Below, piece by piece: positions 1 through 9,014 of a DNA stretch of 64,000 nucleotides; the first letter of the stretch is position 1; each line of letters opens with the position of its first letter. The notes under the pieces are model-generated. The model saw nothing but the letters and a program-made list of their open reading frames with translations. It was not told where the DNA came from and did no database searches. The stretch comes from Pollutimonas nitritireducens (GTDB lineage: Bacteria > Pseudomonadota > Gammaproteobacteria > Burkholderiales > Burkholderiaceae_B), in NCBI RefSeq assembly GCF_002849615.1, contig NZ_PDNV01000002.1, forward strand, positions 248,001 to 312,000. The letters are read 5' to 3'. A program made the position numbers and the translations under genes.

Positions 1-1
1 C

Positions 2-1552
2 ACCGAAAAGAAGGCGGCAGAACAGGCCCTTTTTGAAAGCGAGCAACGATTTCGGCTATTGGTACACGGGATCCGCGACTATGCCATCTATATGCTTGAT
101 CCGAATGGATACGTGACTGACTGGAATGTCGGCGCCAAGCTGATCCACGGCTATCACTCGGATGAAATCACCGGCCGCCACTTCTCTTGCTTTTATATGC
201 AGGAAGACCGTGATCGTGGCGAACCTGAACGCAGTCTTGCCATTGCCTTGCAGCAGAATACCTTCCAGGAAGAAGGATGGCGTGTACGCAAAGATGGATC
301 GCGTTTCTGGGCCTGCATCGTTATTGATCCAATATATTCCGAAACCGGCAAACTGATCGGTTTTGCGAAGGTAACCCGCGATTTCACCGAACGCAGGCGC
401 GCACAGGAAGAACTCGACAGGCAAAAGGATATCTTGAGTCATACTCAAAAGTTGGAGGCCATAGGCCGGATAACAGGCGGCGTGGCACACGACTTCAATA
501 ATCTGCTTACGATCATCAGTTCTGCGGCCGACTTGCTGGGCATAGCCGGCCTGACGGCGGAAAAACGGTCGAAGTACGTTCAAATCATCGCCGACACCGC
601 CGGGCGAGCGGCGCTTTTGACCCAGCAATTGCTTGCCTTCGCGCGTGAGCAGCCACTACATCCCGAGGCGTTCGACATCGCCTCCCGTGTTCAGGGACTG
701 AAACATGTCATCGAGATGACCGTGGGTGCCGGCGTCAATGTGAACGTCGCGCTTCCGGCAGATTTATGGCCCATCCACGCCGATGCCAGTCAATTCGAGA
801 CCGCCGTCCTCAATCTCGTTATCAACGCACGCGATGCAATGTCGGCTGGCGGCACCTTGGATATCGGCGCGCGCAATGCGACCTCTTTGCCCTCGCTACA
901 CCGGGACGTCGGCGATGCCGGAATCGCCGGCGATTTTGTCGCCCTTACTATCCGCGATACCGGTTGCGGTATTGCTCCTGCGCTCATCGATCAAATCTTC
1001 GAGCCGTTCTTCACGACAAAAGAAGTGAACAAAGGTACTGGCCTGGGTCTCAGCCAGGTCTATGGATTCGCGAAACAATCGGGGGGCGAAGTCAGTGTGG
1101 AAAGCGAGGTAGGCAATGGCACGTCCTTTACGTTATACCTTCCATGTGCCAAGGCAGCGATCCGTTCGACGACTTCCAAAGCTATTGCTGATACGCCAAA
1201 AACCGTGGCGTCCACCCATGTATTGCTGGTGGAAGACAACGAGCTTGTCGGCGAGTTTGCGCAAACTGTACTCAGCGAGGTCGGCCATTATGTGACCTGG
1301 GTAGTAGACGGGGAAGCCGCACTTGACGTACTCGAAACACAACGCAGCCGCTACGACCTCGTTCTATCGGATGTCGTAATGCCCGGCATAAACGGAATCG
1401 AACTGGGAAAAGAGATCCGGCGTCGGTGGCCCGACTTGCGGGTGGTACTCAGCAGCGGCTACAGCCAGGCCCTGGTCCATGAAAGCGACCATGGGTTTGA
1501 ATTCCTGCAAAAACCCTATACGCTGGATCGCTTGCTTGCCGTAATACGATGA
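2..1552 (+). CDS. Hybrid PAS sensor histidine kinase/response regulator, 5' end outside window
   Basis: A two-component hybrid kinase that senses a signal through a PAS domain and autophosphorylates on histidine. The frame is open to the left edge, so the N-terminus is missing; the TTG at 59 lies inside the coding frame and is not a credible start. Domains in order: PAS (to about base 400), a dimerisation box GGVAHDFNNLL with the phospho-acceptor His at 488-490, an ATPase domain with N box (NLVINARDAM), G1 (DTGCGIAP) and G2 (KGTGLGLSQVYG), then a C-terminal receiver with its acceptor Asp at 1370-1372 (LSDVVMPG) and the conserved Lys in FLQKPYT. No transmembrane segment lies in the visible part. 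No output-domain partner is adjacent, so its target is unknown. Family assignment is firm; the signal is not known. Confidence 0.93.
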   Translation, partial: TEKKAAEQALFESEQRFRLLVHGIRDYAIYMLDPNGYVTDWNVGAKLIHGYHSDEITGRHFSCFYMQEDRDRGEPERSLAIALQQNTFQEEGWRVRKDGSRFWACIVIDPIYSETGKLIGFAKVTRDFTERRRAQEELDRQKDILSHTQKLEAIGRITGGVAHDFNNLLTIISSAADLLGIAGLTAEKRSKYVQIIADTAGRAALLTQQLLAFAREQPLHPEAFDIASRVQGLKHVIEMTVGAGVNVNVALPADLWPIHADASQFETAVLNLVINARDAMSAGGTLDIGARNATSLPSLHRDVGDAGIAGDFVALTIRDTGCGIAPALIDQIFEPFFTTKEVNKGTGLGLSQVYGFAKQSGGEVSVESEVGNGTSFTLYLPCAKAAIRSTTSKAIADTPKTVASTHVLLVEDNELVGEFAQTVLSEVGHYVTWVVDGEAALDVLETQRSRYDLVLSDVVMPGINGIELGKEIRRRWPDLRVVLSSGYSQALVHESDHGFEFLQKPYTLDRLLAVIR

Positions 1553-1862
1553 CGCGGGAATGACCGCAATATGATGCCGCGTAGTGTCGATGGCGCGGCA
1601 GGAGGGGCTCGAACGGTTATATGAGGTATGCATCGACCAAATAGAGCTCAGTCATGCCAGCGGGCTGGATTCTTATTTCGAGTCGATAGGTTATAGAAAA
1701 TCGCTCTTGCGGGAAAATATGCATCCAATTGCACATTCATAGCAATGCCCACCGTAAATCCACTTTGAATCGAAGTGGTCCATGTCTAAAAGTCCTCCTG
1801 GTGAACGAGATATTGACTCAGTAAGGCGATACCAGCCAAAAGACACTCGATCAGGGGCGTGG
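1553..1862. other. Intergenic stretch with one weak 50-codon ORF
   Basis: About 310 bases between the kinase and the MocR remnant. The only open frame with an ATG is 1590-1742 (50 codons, plus strand), ending in MHPIAHS. I recognise no family in it and see no convincing ribosome binding site. No terminator with a T run follows the kinase stop. An ATG at 1782 opens the frame that enters the MocR fragment, but the first 27 codons show no family similarity. Confidence 0.4.
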
Positions 1863-2126
1863 CTACGGGGCCAGCTCGATCGAAATCCTTGTGTGGTCGA
1901 ACGGCTTTATGACAAAGGTATCGCCGGCACCGATGTCATTACCCACAAGCACAATACCTTTCGGTGCGGGCTCAGCCGTATATTTTCGGCCAAGGATGCT
2001 TTCAATAATTGCCTGCGTCTGAACTATGGCCACGCCTGGGATGAACATGCGGAACAGGCACTGACCACGCTTGGCCGGCTATCGGGAATCTATCAGCGTT
2101 ACGTTACTGAAGCGACTTTACCTTAA
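1863..2126 (+). pseudogene. C-terminal remnant of a MocR/PLP-dependent aminotransferase-like protein
   Basis: The frame ends with FSAKDAFNNCLRLNYGHAWD followed by ALTTLGRL. This matches the C-terminal signature of MocR-type regulators and fold-type I aminotransferases (FSA..F.NCLRLN.G..W....E.AL..LG.L). Everything upstream is missing: there is no GntR helix-turn-helix, no PLP lysine and no substrate domain. The frame could formally start at ATG 1782, but those residues do not resemble the family. I read it as a decayed gene at the edge of the accessory region. A short functional protein cannot be excluded but is unlikely. Confidence 0.55.
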
Positions 2127-2152
2127 GCAGGGCCCTAGCTTATCGAGACAAA

Positions 2153-2184
2153 CCCACACAGGTCGGGCAAGTAAGCTGTGTGGG
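2153..2184. terminator. Hairpin with 9-bp stem, possible bidirectional terminator
   Basis: CCACACAG-type arms form a perfect 9-bp stem (2153-2161 with 2176-2184) and a 14-base loop, between the MocR remnant and the 3' end of the acyl-CoA synthetase operon. There is no strong T run on either side, so termination is an inference from position. Confidence 0.35.
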
Positions 2185-2319
2185 GGTCGAAATGGACTTC
2201 CAAGTTCGCGGGTGTATGGATTGACATCATTAAATCCGTAAACAAGGTAGCGTCTCCAGCCTCTACTTTCCTGCCGTTACGCTATTGAGAGAGGCCGGAG
2301 AATGGAGAGGTAAGATTTA

Positions 2320-4521
2320 CTAAGCTAGGACGGCTGCTCTGGATGATTCAAGCGCCTCGTGGCCACTTCTGCCGCCTCGGTCATGATGAGCGATGACCCG
2401 CTCTTCCAAATTACTTACAGCCCGAAGCACTCGCGCCATGTCGATGACTTCATCATATACGGCAATTCCCGATTGACGCGCAATGTCGATATACTCGCGA
2501 CGCATTGCATCTAAGGCTTCAGACCTGTCGCTGCGCAAGGCGAGAAGGAAATGAATATCTGCGCCCCGTTCTGCCCGCACCTCGGTGATCACGGAGATCA
2601 AGTTGGTGAGAGGGTTACTAGTTCCCCGGCCGACAAAAGCGGCTAAATTCAGATGCATCGCTATGGCGTCCGGCTTCGCCTTTTCATAGACGATATCCAA
2701 GATTTCTTTTGCGATGAATCCATCCTTCTCCTGCAGGCTCCTGACGGGGGTATCAATGGGATTAAGGACACTCGTCCCTGGGGGGAAACCTAGCGCCTCC
2801 AGCTCGGAGAGAACTTCCGGTCGGAAGGGCATGACACTGAGATCGGAACGGGCGAAGGCGTCAGCCCCAAGAACGCTGGAGCCCCCGCCGTTGCCAAAGA
2901 GCACGACATTTTTCGTAGGCGTAGTTATTCTCAGTTCAAGAAACTGCAAAGCCAACAGCAAGTTGATGAACTCGTCCACGGTGTCCACAAGCTCGACGAA
3001 TGTCTGTTTTGCAAGAGCCTCCCAAGCTTCTTGCCCGGAAGCCAGTGCGCCCGTATGGGATTGAGCGGCGAGCTGTCCCTGCTGAGTGGCGCCTCCCCTC
3101 AGAATGACCACCGGCTTCGGATTTGCCGTCGCGCGAAGTACATCGAAGAGTTCACGGCCATTTTTGACGTCTTCTATGTACATGCCAATTGCCTTCGTGC
3201 TGGGGTCGGCAAGGTAGTACTGAAGGAGTTCAACGGGTTTTACATCGATGCTGTTGCCAATCGTTGCCAGCCCGCTGAAGCGCAAGCCGCGCCACTGGCC
3301 CCGCTTGATAATGTCTGTCGACAGTCCACCTGACTGCGAAACGACACCAATGGATCCTGTTTCAAGGGGCGCATCTTTTGGGAAGGTAAGCCGACCCGCC
3401 GGCGAGTAAGTACCCAAGCAGTTGGGGCCCAGCAAGCGAATACCAGCCCCTCGCGCTGTTTCAAGCAGTCGAGCCTGCTGCCTCTTGCCATCGTCCGTCT
3501 CATCAAAACCTGAACTGATGATTTGTACAAAACGACACTTTCCAGGCGCAACGTCGAGCGAAGAAATAATGCGCCCGGCTCCAATGGCGACATAGGTATA
3601 GTCCACATCTTTTGGCGCATCCGCCAGACTAGGATATGCCTTGAGGCCTTCGACTGTTTCCGCCTTAGGATGGATGGGATAGATTTCCCCTTCGAATCCG
3701 AATTCACGTAAACGGCGGATAAAGGTGTTTGCGATCGTCACTTCTTTCGCTGACGCGCCCAGAACGGCCACTGTCTTTGGATAAAACAGTGGCTGGAAGT
3801 GTTCGAGTACTTCTTCGTCATTGCGACGCTCGGCGTGCGGAAGCGCCGGACGGTCGGTTCTCCGCGAGATGAATCTGGCGTCTACCGCCACAAGTCTGTC
3901 ACCGGTGTGGATCAGAGGATTGATGTCGAGTTCCTCGATGTTTTCTTGATGAGTCATAAACAGCGCTGACTCCCCGCCTATTTTCATCAAGGCCTGTACC
4001 AGCATCTCCTTGTCGTATACGGCTCCCCCACGGAAACCGTCAAAAAGTTTGGAGGTTTGCAGGTCGGCTACCATACTGCGCGCATCGGCCTCTGTAATTG
4101 GACACACCCGAAAAGTCACATCCTTTAAAAGCTCGATGTATATGCCACCCAGTCCGAGCATGATGATCGGACCGAATTGCGTATCATAGAATCCACCGAT
4201 GGCGATCTCCAAACCCGAAGGGACCATCTCCTCCACTAACCAGCCATCAATGCGAGCCTCGCTGATGGCTGGCAGCCGGCTCATGCGCTCAATAGCTGCG
4301 ACAACCTGCTCTGTTGTCTCTAGCCCAAGGGTCACTCCCCCGGCTTCAGATTTATGCAGTATGTCGCCTGAAACCACTTTGACGACATAGGGCGCCCGGA
4401 GGGCAGCGGTGCGCTTCGCAGCGTCCTGCGCGTTGAGAGCGACGAACGATTGTGGCGTGTCTACGCCAAATTGCTCGAGAAGTTCCTTCCCGGCCTTTTC
4501 ATTCAAATTCACTGGATTCAT
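2320..4521 (-). CDS. ADP-forming acyl-CoA synthetase, fused ATP-grasp and CoA-binding halves
   Basis: Activates a carboxylic acid to its CoA thioester with ATP, giving ADP and phosphate (acetate-CoA ligase ADP-forming/succinyl-CoA synthetase superfamily). The order is beta then alpha: ATP-grasp at residues 1-225 (YVVKVVSGDILHKSEAGGV), CoA-binding Rossmann domain at 245-375 (VAVLGASAKEVTIANTFI), then the succinyl-CoA-ligase-like domain (GVVSQSGGLSTDI). The likely phosphorylated His is H489 in QSHTGALASG. It has 733 residues. The ATG at 4521 is preceded by AGGAG at a good distance. It is the last gene of a minus operon behind the carboxyltransferase (36-base gap), so it probably supplies or recycles the CoA ester for that carboxylase. 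The acid cannot be predicted. Confidence 0.9.
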   Translation of the reverse strand: MNPVNLNEKAGKELLEQFGVDTPQSFVALNAQDAAKRTAALRAPYVVKVVSGDILHKSEAGGVTLGLETTEQVVAAIERMSRLPAISEARIDGWLVEEMVPSGLEIAIGGFYDTQFGPIIMLGLGGIYIELLKDVTFRVCPITEADARSMVADLQTSKLFDGFRGGAVYDKEMLVQALMKIGGESALFMTHQENIEELDINPLIHTGDRLVAVDARFISRRTDRPALPHAERRNDEEVLEHFQPLFYPKTVAVLGASAKEVTIANTFIRRLREFGFEGEIYPIHPKAETVEGLKAYPSLADAPKDVDYTYVAIGAGRIISSLDVAPGKCRFVQIISSGFDETDDGKRQQARLLETARGAGIRLLGPNCLGTYSPAGRLTFPKDAPLETGSIGVVSQSGGLSTDIIKRGQWRGLRFSGLATIGNSIDVKPVELLQYYLADPSTKAIGMYIEDVKNGRELFDVLRATANPKPVVILRGGATQQGQLAAQSHTGALASGQEAWEALAKQTFVELVDTVDEFINLLLALQFLELRITTPTKNVVLFGNGGGSSVLGADAFARSDLSVMPFRPEVLSELEALGFPPGTSVLNPIDTPVRSLQEKDGFIAKEILDIVYEKAKPDAIAMHLNLAAFVGRGTSNPLTNLISVITEVRAERGADIHFLLALRSDRSEALDAMRREYIDIARQSGIAVYDEVIDMARVLRAVSNLEERVIAHHDRGGRSGHEALESSRAAVLA

Positions 4522-4557
4522 TGGCGCGCTCCTTGATCTATTAACATACGTCGATAA

Positions 4558-6090
4558 TTAAAAGCTGGTTGGCCAAGTGCGCATCATCCGGTCTCCAACC
4601 CCTCCGGATAGACGACGCTCCTGCACCTCGAGCATATTGATCATGAACTTGCGCGTCTCTTGTGGTTTCACGACATCGTGAGCTGAGAAAATCCTAGCCA
4701 TGTCCCAGATTTCGAGATCCTTTTGAATATTCGCCAGGGCCTCTTCAAACCCTTCGTCCGCCGACGTTTTACTGTGAACAATATTGGTGGCGAAGACCGG
4801 ATCCATAAAACTGACTTCCGCCATGGGCCATGCGATCATAGTGTCGTTATGGGCGCCTCCTCCCATGGCCACGTATGCTCGACCGTATGCCTTTCTGCAC
4901 AACACCGTAATTTGCGGCACAGTTGTCAGGCACGTCGCATTCATAAAGTTCATGATCTGGCCGGGGGCGCCTTTGCGTTCCGCTTCTGTGCCGACCACGA
5001 ATCCCGGCGTATCGACGAACCGGATGAGCGGTATGTTGAAACTGTCGCACAGAACTGTAAAGTCCACGGCCTTGCGACATGCTTCCGCCGATAGTGCACC
5101 ACCGCCCGTAAGAGGATTATTAGCGATCACCCCGACCACGCGTCCATCAAGCCTTGCCAGACAGGTCACCAGCGACTTACCGAAGCGCGCCTTCAACTCC
5201 AACATGCTGCCCTTATCGAAAACGATTTCCAGAATTTTCTTCATGTTGTATACCTGCGTCCGACGCTCCGGCAAAATGTCCAGAATGGCGTCCTGGTCGG
5301 AGACAGCGTCATCGGCTACCACTGTCCGTGGGGAGAGCTCCTTGGCGTTGGAAGGCATGTAAGAAAGGAATTTCCGAATCGCCATCATCGCTTCTTCGTC
5401 AGTGTCAACGAAATAGTCGATAAGGCCTGTCTGCTCGGCGTGCAAGCGCCAGCCGCCTAGATCTTCCAGATTTACTTTCTCGCCAATCGCCATTGAGACC
5501 AGGCGTGGGCTCGAGACGGACATGATAGAGCCCTTCTTCATCACCGCGAAGTCGGAAACGCAGCAGAGCCACGCAGAAGAGCCAAACGACGTGTTAAGCG
5601 CAGAGGCAGCCCAGGGAACGTCACGGGTGCGGCGAAACTGAGTCGTATCATTCCCCAACATCTGTCCCATACCCTTCGAGCCCATTGCATCGGGCAAACG
5701 CGCGCCCGTGGACTCGCCAATATGAACGAATGGGATGCCGCGTTCGTTACATGTTTTGCGGATATAACCCATTTTCTTGGAGTTGGTGGTACTGGTGGAC
5801 GCACCTTTAGTAGTGAAGTCATTCACCACGACTCCGGCGTGCCGACCATCGATTTTTCCGAATCCGACGATCTTGCCGTCGCGGGGAGTAACGTCCTTAT
5901 CCTGTTCAAACGCCGAGGCGCCCAGCAGACCAACTTCGAAGAAGCTACCTGGATCGACCAGCTTGTCCAAGCGCTCTTGCGCATTGAGATCCCCAGACTC
6001 GCGGCGCTTTTCCAGCTTGCGCTCGCCTCCCATTTCGCAGGCGGCAGCGCGTCTTTCGTCCAGCTCTTTCAACAGCTCGCTATGTTTCAT
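4558..6090 (-). CDS. Acyl-CoA carboxylase, carboxyltransferase (beta) subunit
   Basis: Transfers CO2 from carboxybiotin to an acyl-CoA. At 510 residues it has the usual length of propionyl-/methylcrotonyl-CoA carboxylase beta chains, with N-terminal (ERLDKLVDPGSFFEVG, GESTGARLPDAMGSKG) and C-terminal crotonase-like halves (NNPLTGGGALSAEACRKA, FVDTPGFVVGTEAE). The second oxyanion region reads RKAYGRAYVAMGGG, where most relatives have YGGAY, so the acyl pocket may differ. The matching biotin carboxylase and biotin carrier are not adjacent; they lie at 14335-15946. It sits 12 bases downstream of the enolase-superfamily gene and upstream of the acyl-CoA synthetase, in one operon. Its substrate is unknown; an alpha,beta-unsaturated acyl-CoA is one possibility given the nearby hydratase and lyase. 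Confidence 0.9.
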   Translation of the reverse strand: MKHSELLKELDERRAAACEMGGERKLEKRRESGDLNAQERLDKLVDPGSFFEVGLLGASAFEQDKDVTPRDGKIVGFGKIDGRHAGVVVNDFTTKGASTSTTNSKKMGYIRKTCNERGIPFVHIGESTGARLPDAMGSKGMGQMLGNDTTQFRRTRDVPWAASALNTSFGSSAWLCCVSDFAVMKKGSIMSVSSPRLVSMAIGEKVNLEDLGGWRLHAEQTGLIDYFVDTDEEAMMAIRKFLSYMPSNAKELSPRTVVADDAVSDQDAILDILPERRTQVYNMKKILEIVFDKGSMLELKARFGKSLVTCLARLDGRVVGVIANNPLTGGGALSAEACRKAVDFTVLCDSFNIPLIRFVDTPGFVVGTEAERKGAPGQIMNFMNATCLTTVPQITVLCRKAYGRAYVAMGGGAHNDTMIAWPMAEVSFMDPVFATNIVHSKTSADEGFEEALANIQKDLEIWDMARIFSAHDVVKPQETRKFMINMLEVQERRLSGGVGDRMMRTWPTSF

Positions 6091-6102
6091 AAGCTTTGTT
6101 CC

Positions 6103-7179
6103 TTAATATTCGATAACGTGTTTTGCGACAGTAAGACGGTCTATCGCCTCTTCGTCAAGTGTGGGTCTGAAACCGGCCTTCAACTGAATACGCCCTCGGC
6201 TAAATGGCAGCGGATTACAGAAAAGCTTATCCTTATGCTTCAGGAACCCATTGAACTCACCTTTGGTCTTAATGAGCCGTGCCGCGACGGCTGCCTCCAT
6301 CCAGTTATTAATTTCGCTCCCTAATCCATCACCCAAGACGGCCAGCATGTCGTGGTCGTGGACGCATTGGATTCCCTCAGCCAAGGCTTGCAAACTACCA
6401 AAGCGCTTCAGCTTGACCTTGCAGAAGCGCACGTTCGGAATAGTTGCCGCTCGCTCGATATCAGCGATGCTGCAGATGGGCTCATCAAGCATCAAGGGAA
6501 CCTGACTCTCTCGCGCCACAGCCGCGTTGTCATCCCAGGAATCCGCCTCGCAAGGTTGTTCAAAAAGGTCTGCACCGGGGTACTTCAGTCCCTGAACAAA
6601 CCGAATAGCGTCTTCTCTGGAATACGCGCGGTTTGCATCCAAACGAATCGTCGCGCGGCCGTCAAGTAGACGAAGGGTAAGGTTGGCCCGTTCGATGTCT
6701 GCCGCCACGTCTTTGCCCACTTTCACTTTGAAGGTAGTGAAACCTTCCGAGAGAAGCTGGCCCAGCTCGTGCTCTATCCCCGCCTCATCCATCGCATTAA
6801 TCGGAACAATAAGCTCAAGTTCTGCATCGTCCTGAATATTCAGCCACTCACTTCTCTCCAAGGACTCAAACGCTGTCATGAGCAGCGTTGTTGCGACCTT
6901 GCTTCGGGCGAGTTGCGCCATAACATCGGTTTTGAACTCTTCGATGCTCTTCCCACGAAGTTCGGCGAGGCGTTGCTGACAGTAAGTCCACGCACCTTCT
7001 CGGGTTTCGGCACTCGAGCCCGGAGAGACGTGAGCATCGGAAAAGGATCGCCTGCCGTCAGCATGCTCAAGTTGCAGAACGAACGGCTCAAACTCTGTAA
7101 ATGTGCGGTACGAAAGTCGATAAGGTTGGTAAAGCGGCAGCCGGAGCCACCGGAGCGTTGCTTTGGTTATGTCTCCCAA
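6103..7179 (-). CDS. Mandelate racemase/muconate lactonizing enzyme family protein (enolase superfamily)
   Basis: An enolase-superfamily enzyme that abstracts a proton alpha to a carboxylate; the family includes racemases, epimerases, dehydratases and cycloisomerases. It has 358 residues with an N-terminal capping domain and a barrel. Visible catalytic elements are the KxK motif FKVKVGK, three metal ligands in LDANRAY, FEQPC and LDEPI, and the opposite-face KVKLKRFG, followed by GDGLGSEI. The start is a TTG at 7179 with AAGGA at 7186-7190; no nearby ATG fits. First gene of the minus operon leading to the carboxyltransferase and acyl-CoA synthetase. A putative operator (7190-7208) overlaps its leader. 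The exact reaction cannot be told from sequence alone. Confidence 0.85.
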   Translation of the reverse strand: MGDITKATLRWLRLPLYQPYRLSYRTFTEFEPFVLQLEHADGRRSFSDAHVSPGSSAETREGAWTYCQQRLAELRGKSIEEFKTDVMAQLARSKVATTLLMTAFESLERSEWLNIQDDAELELIVPINAMDEAGIEHELGQLLSEGFTTFKVKVGKDVAADIERANLTLRLLDGRATIRLDANRAYSREDAIRFVQGLKYPGADLFEQPCEADSWDDNAAVARESQVPLMLDEPICSIADIERAATIPNVRFCKVKLKRFGSLQALAEGIQCVHDHDMLAVLGDGLGSEINNWMEAAVAARLIKTKGEFNGFLKHKDKLFCNPLPFSRGRIQLKAGFRPTLDEEAIDRLTVAKHVIEY

Positions 7180-7189
7180 TGTCTTTCCT

Positions 7190-7208
7190 TAGTGGTTGTC
7201 ATTATCAC
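7190..7208 (-). promoter_or_regulatory. Putative operator, 19-bp site shared with the 10.25 kb promoter
   Basis: Read on the minus strand the site is GTGATAATGACAACCACTA. It matches 17 of 19 positions of the site at 10245-10263. It also lies in an inverted repeat, TTAGTGGT (7189-7196) and ACCACTAA (7207-7214). It is in the gap between the divergent enolase-superfamily and CitE-like genes, so a bound protein could affect both. It touches the ribosome binding site of the minus-strand gene. The regulator is unknown. Confidence 0.55.
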
Positions 7209-7265
7209 CACTAAAGTTTAAACTATCACTAAATTAAACACAAGAGCATGAATATGGAGGAATCA

Positions 7266-8129
7266 ATGAAACGATCGCTACGAAGTGTGCTGTATGTGCC
7301 GGGAATCAATGAAAAAGCAATGCGTAAGGCGGCGACCTTACCTGTAGACGCCATCGTGCTCGATCTTGAAGATAGTGTCCTGCATGAACGTAAAAGTGAA
7401 GCCAGGGATACGCTATCACGTTTCCTTACAGCTAATCGAAGCGGATTCCATGGCAAGTACGTCGTGGTGCGCGTCAACGGTCGCGACACCGAATTCTGGG
7501 ACGACGATCTGGACATGGTCACTCCAGCTCGGCCAGACGCTGTACTACTGCCTAAAGTCATCGACCCTGACATTCCGCGGAACGCCCGGGAAAAGTTGAA
7601 TAAGGGGGGATCCGAATCGACGGCAATCTGGTGCATGATTGAGAATCCCCTCGGGATTCTCAAGCTGGAGAGTATTGTCGAAAATGGGCGGGCGGATGGC
7701 GTGGAATGTCTCGTCCTGGGCACCAACGACCTTATTAAAGATAGTGATATTGACCCGGGCGAAGGGCGGAAAAATCTTATACCCTGGCTCGCACATGTCA
7801 CTCTCGTGGCCAAGTCGTTCAATATTCAGGTTATTGACGGAGTGCTAAACAACATCCACGACCTTGACGCTTTGAAGGCGGAATCTGAAGTTGCCAAGGC
7901 GATGGGCATGAGCGGAAAAACGATCATCCATCCACTCCAAGTCGAAACCGTTAATCGCTGCTTTAGTCCGAGCGTTGAAGAGCTGGATCATTGGCGGCGG
8001 ATTGTGCACGCTTATTCGCTGCCCGAGAATGTCGGTAAAGGGGTCATCAACCTCGACGGCGTTATGGTCGAGCGCCTTCATCTCGAGATCGCCAATAGAC
8101 AACTACGAGATTACGGCTCTGATGTTTAG
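7266..8129 (+). CDS. HpcH/HpaI-CitE family lyase, citramalyl-CoA/citrate lyase beta-like
   Basis: A TIM-barrel Mg-dependent C-C lyase of the CitE type, which cleaves or forms beta-hydroxyacyl-CoA esters such as citramalyl-CoA, malyl-CoA or citryl groups. Family marks: SVLYVPGINEKAMRKA at the N-terminus, AIVLDLEDSV with metal-binding acidic residues, VVVRVNG, AVLLPKV, WCMIENPLGIL (the conserved Glu) and GKTIIHPLQVE near the end. The start at ATG 7266 is chosen over ATG 7248 because GGAGG sits at 7256-7260; this gives 287 residues. It is transcribed alone, divergent from the carboxylase operon across a shared operator. With the HTD2-like hydratase at 16.1 kb it resembles the last steps of the itaconate or methylaspartate-type pathways, which is an inference. 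Confidence 0.85.
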   Translation: MKRSLRSVLYVPGINEKAMRKAATLPVDAIVLDLEDSVLHERKSEARDTLSRFLTANRSGFHGKYVVVRVNGRDTEFWDDDLDMVTPARPDAVLLPKVIDPDIPRNAREKLNKGGSESTAIWCMIENPLGILKLESIVENGRADGVECLVLGTNDLIKDSDIDPGEGRKNLIPWLAHVTLVAKSFNIQVIDGVLNNIHDLDALKAESEVAKAMGMSGKTIIHPLQVETVNRCFSPSVEELDHWRRIVHAYSLPENVGKGVINLDGVMVERLHLEIANRQLRDYGSDV

Positions 8130-8182
8130 GTAAAAGGTAAAGCGGTGGATAGTGCCAGGTGCTAAGTACATCATTCACTGCC

Positions 8183-8929
8183 TTACCTCGCATAAAGATA
8201 AATTCCTTGCGCCAGGTAGGCGCCGCCGACCACCATAAGGATGGACTTAGTCCATCGTCGAAACTGAGTATCGGAAAGTCTATCTAGAATGGTGCGACTC
8301 AGCGTGGTTCCAGCGACTGCCATAAAAATGCAGAGTCCAAAAATCCACGTGTCCACGCCCTCGCCACTAAGGGTGTGTCCGATTTGGAGAAAGTAAATCA
8401 ACTTCGCAAAGTGTGCCGCAGTCTGGCAGACAGCTTTGGTGGCAACAATTGTACGTCGATCAAACTCTGAACGAATGAAAAACGCATCCAGCACCGGTCC
8501 AGAAACGCCCGCCATGAACTGGAGCAAGACATTCAAGAAACCGCAAATCTCCGCACCAAACGGGCGGTCCGCCTGTGGAATTAGAGTGGGCGGTACCAAC
8601 ATAACCAAAAACGGCACGCAGCCGAGACAAATTAGGACAGTGGCACGGTCGGGCACGTAGCTCACAAAGAAAAAAAGCGCACAAGCAGCGAGCAAACCGC
8701 AAGTAAAACGCAGGAACACACGAAAATCTACGTAGCGCCGCCAAACAACACCGCGCCACCCATTCGACGTCATCTGTGTCACACCGTGCAGCACCATAGC
8801 CGTCGGCACGGGCAGGACGAGCAAGAGTGCACCCATCAAAATCATCCCCCCCGCCATGCCGAAAGCGCCCGAGATAAAGCCCGCGACCAGCACCGAAGCA
8901 CCGATAAATATAGTAACGAATACGTTCAT
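8183..8929 (-). CDS. TSUP/TauE-SafE family membrane exporter or permease
   Basis: A polytopic inner-membrane protein of the TauE/SafE (TSUP) family, whose members move sulfite, sulfonates, sulfoacetate or other small organic anions. It has 248 residues, and about eight hydrophobic segments can be seen. The N-terminal motif GFISGAFGMAGGMIL is typical of the repeated family half. ATG 8929 is preferred; a TTG at 8938 would add three residues. It lies 85 bases downstream of a Bug receptor gene on the same strand, so the two may be co-transcribed. The substrate is not predictable. Confidence 0.8.
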   Translation of the reverse strand: MNVFVTIFIGASVLVAGFISGAFGMAGGMILMGALLLVLPVPTAMVLHGVTQMTSNGWRGVVWRRYVDFRVFLRFTCGLLAACALFFFVSYVPDRATVLICLGCVPFLVMLVPPTLIPQADRPFGAEICGFLNVLLQFMAGVSGPVLDAFFIRSEFDRRTIVATKAVCQTAAHFAKLIYFLQIGHTLSGEGVDTWIFGLCIFMAVAGTTLSRTILDRLSDTQFRRWTKSILMVVGGAYLAQGIYLYAR

Positions 8930-9014
8930 ATACGCCAATAAATATAGAAACTAGTAGCAGAGGTACATGCGGTTCATATCCAGTCGCAGTCCAAACCTAA
9001 GTGAGTCGGCACGC

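Noticed and set aside
4784-6324. Plus-strand open frames of about 190-200 codons opposite the carboxyltransferase
   Set aside because: Shadows of a well supported gene; rich in Arg/Ser/Pro as typical for reverse frames.
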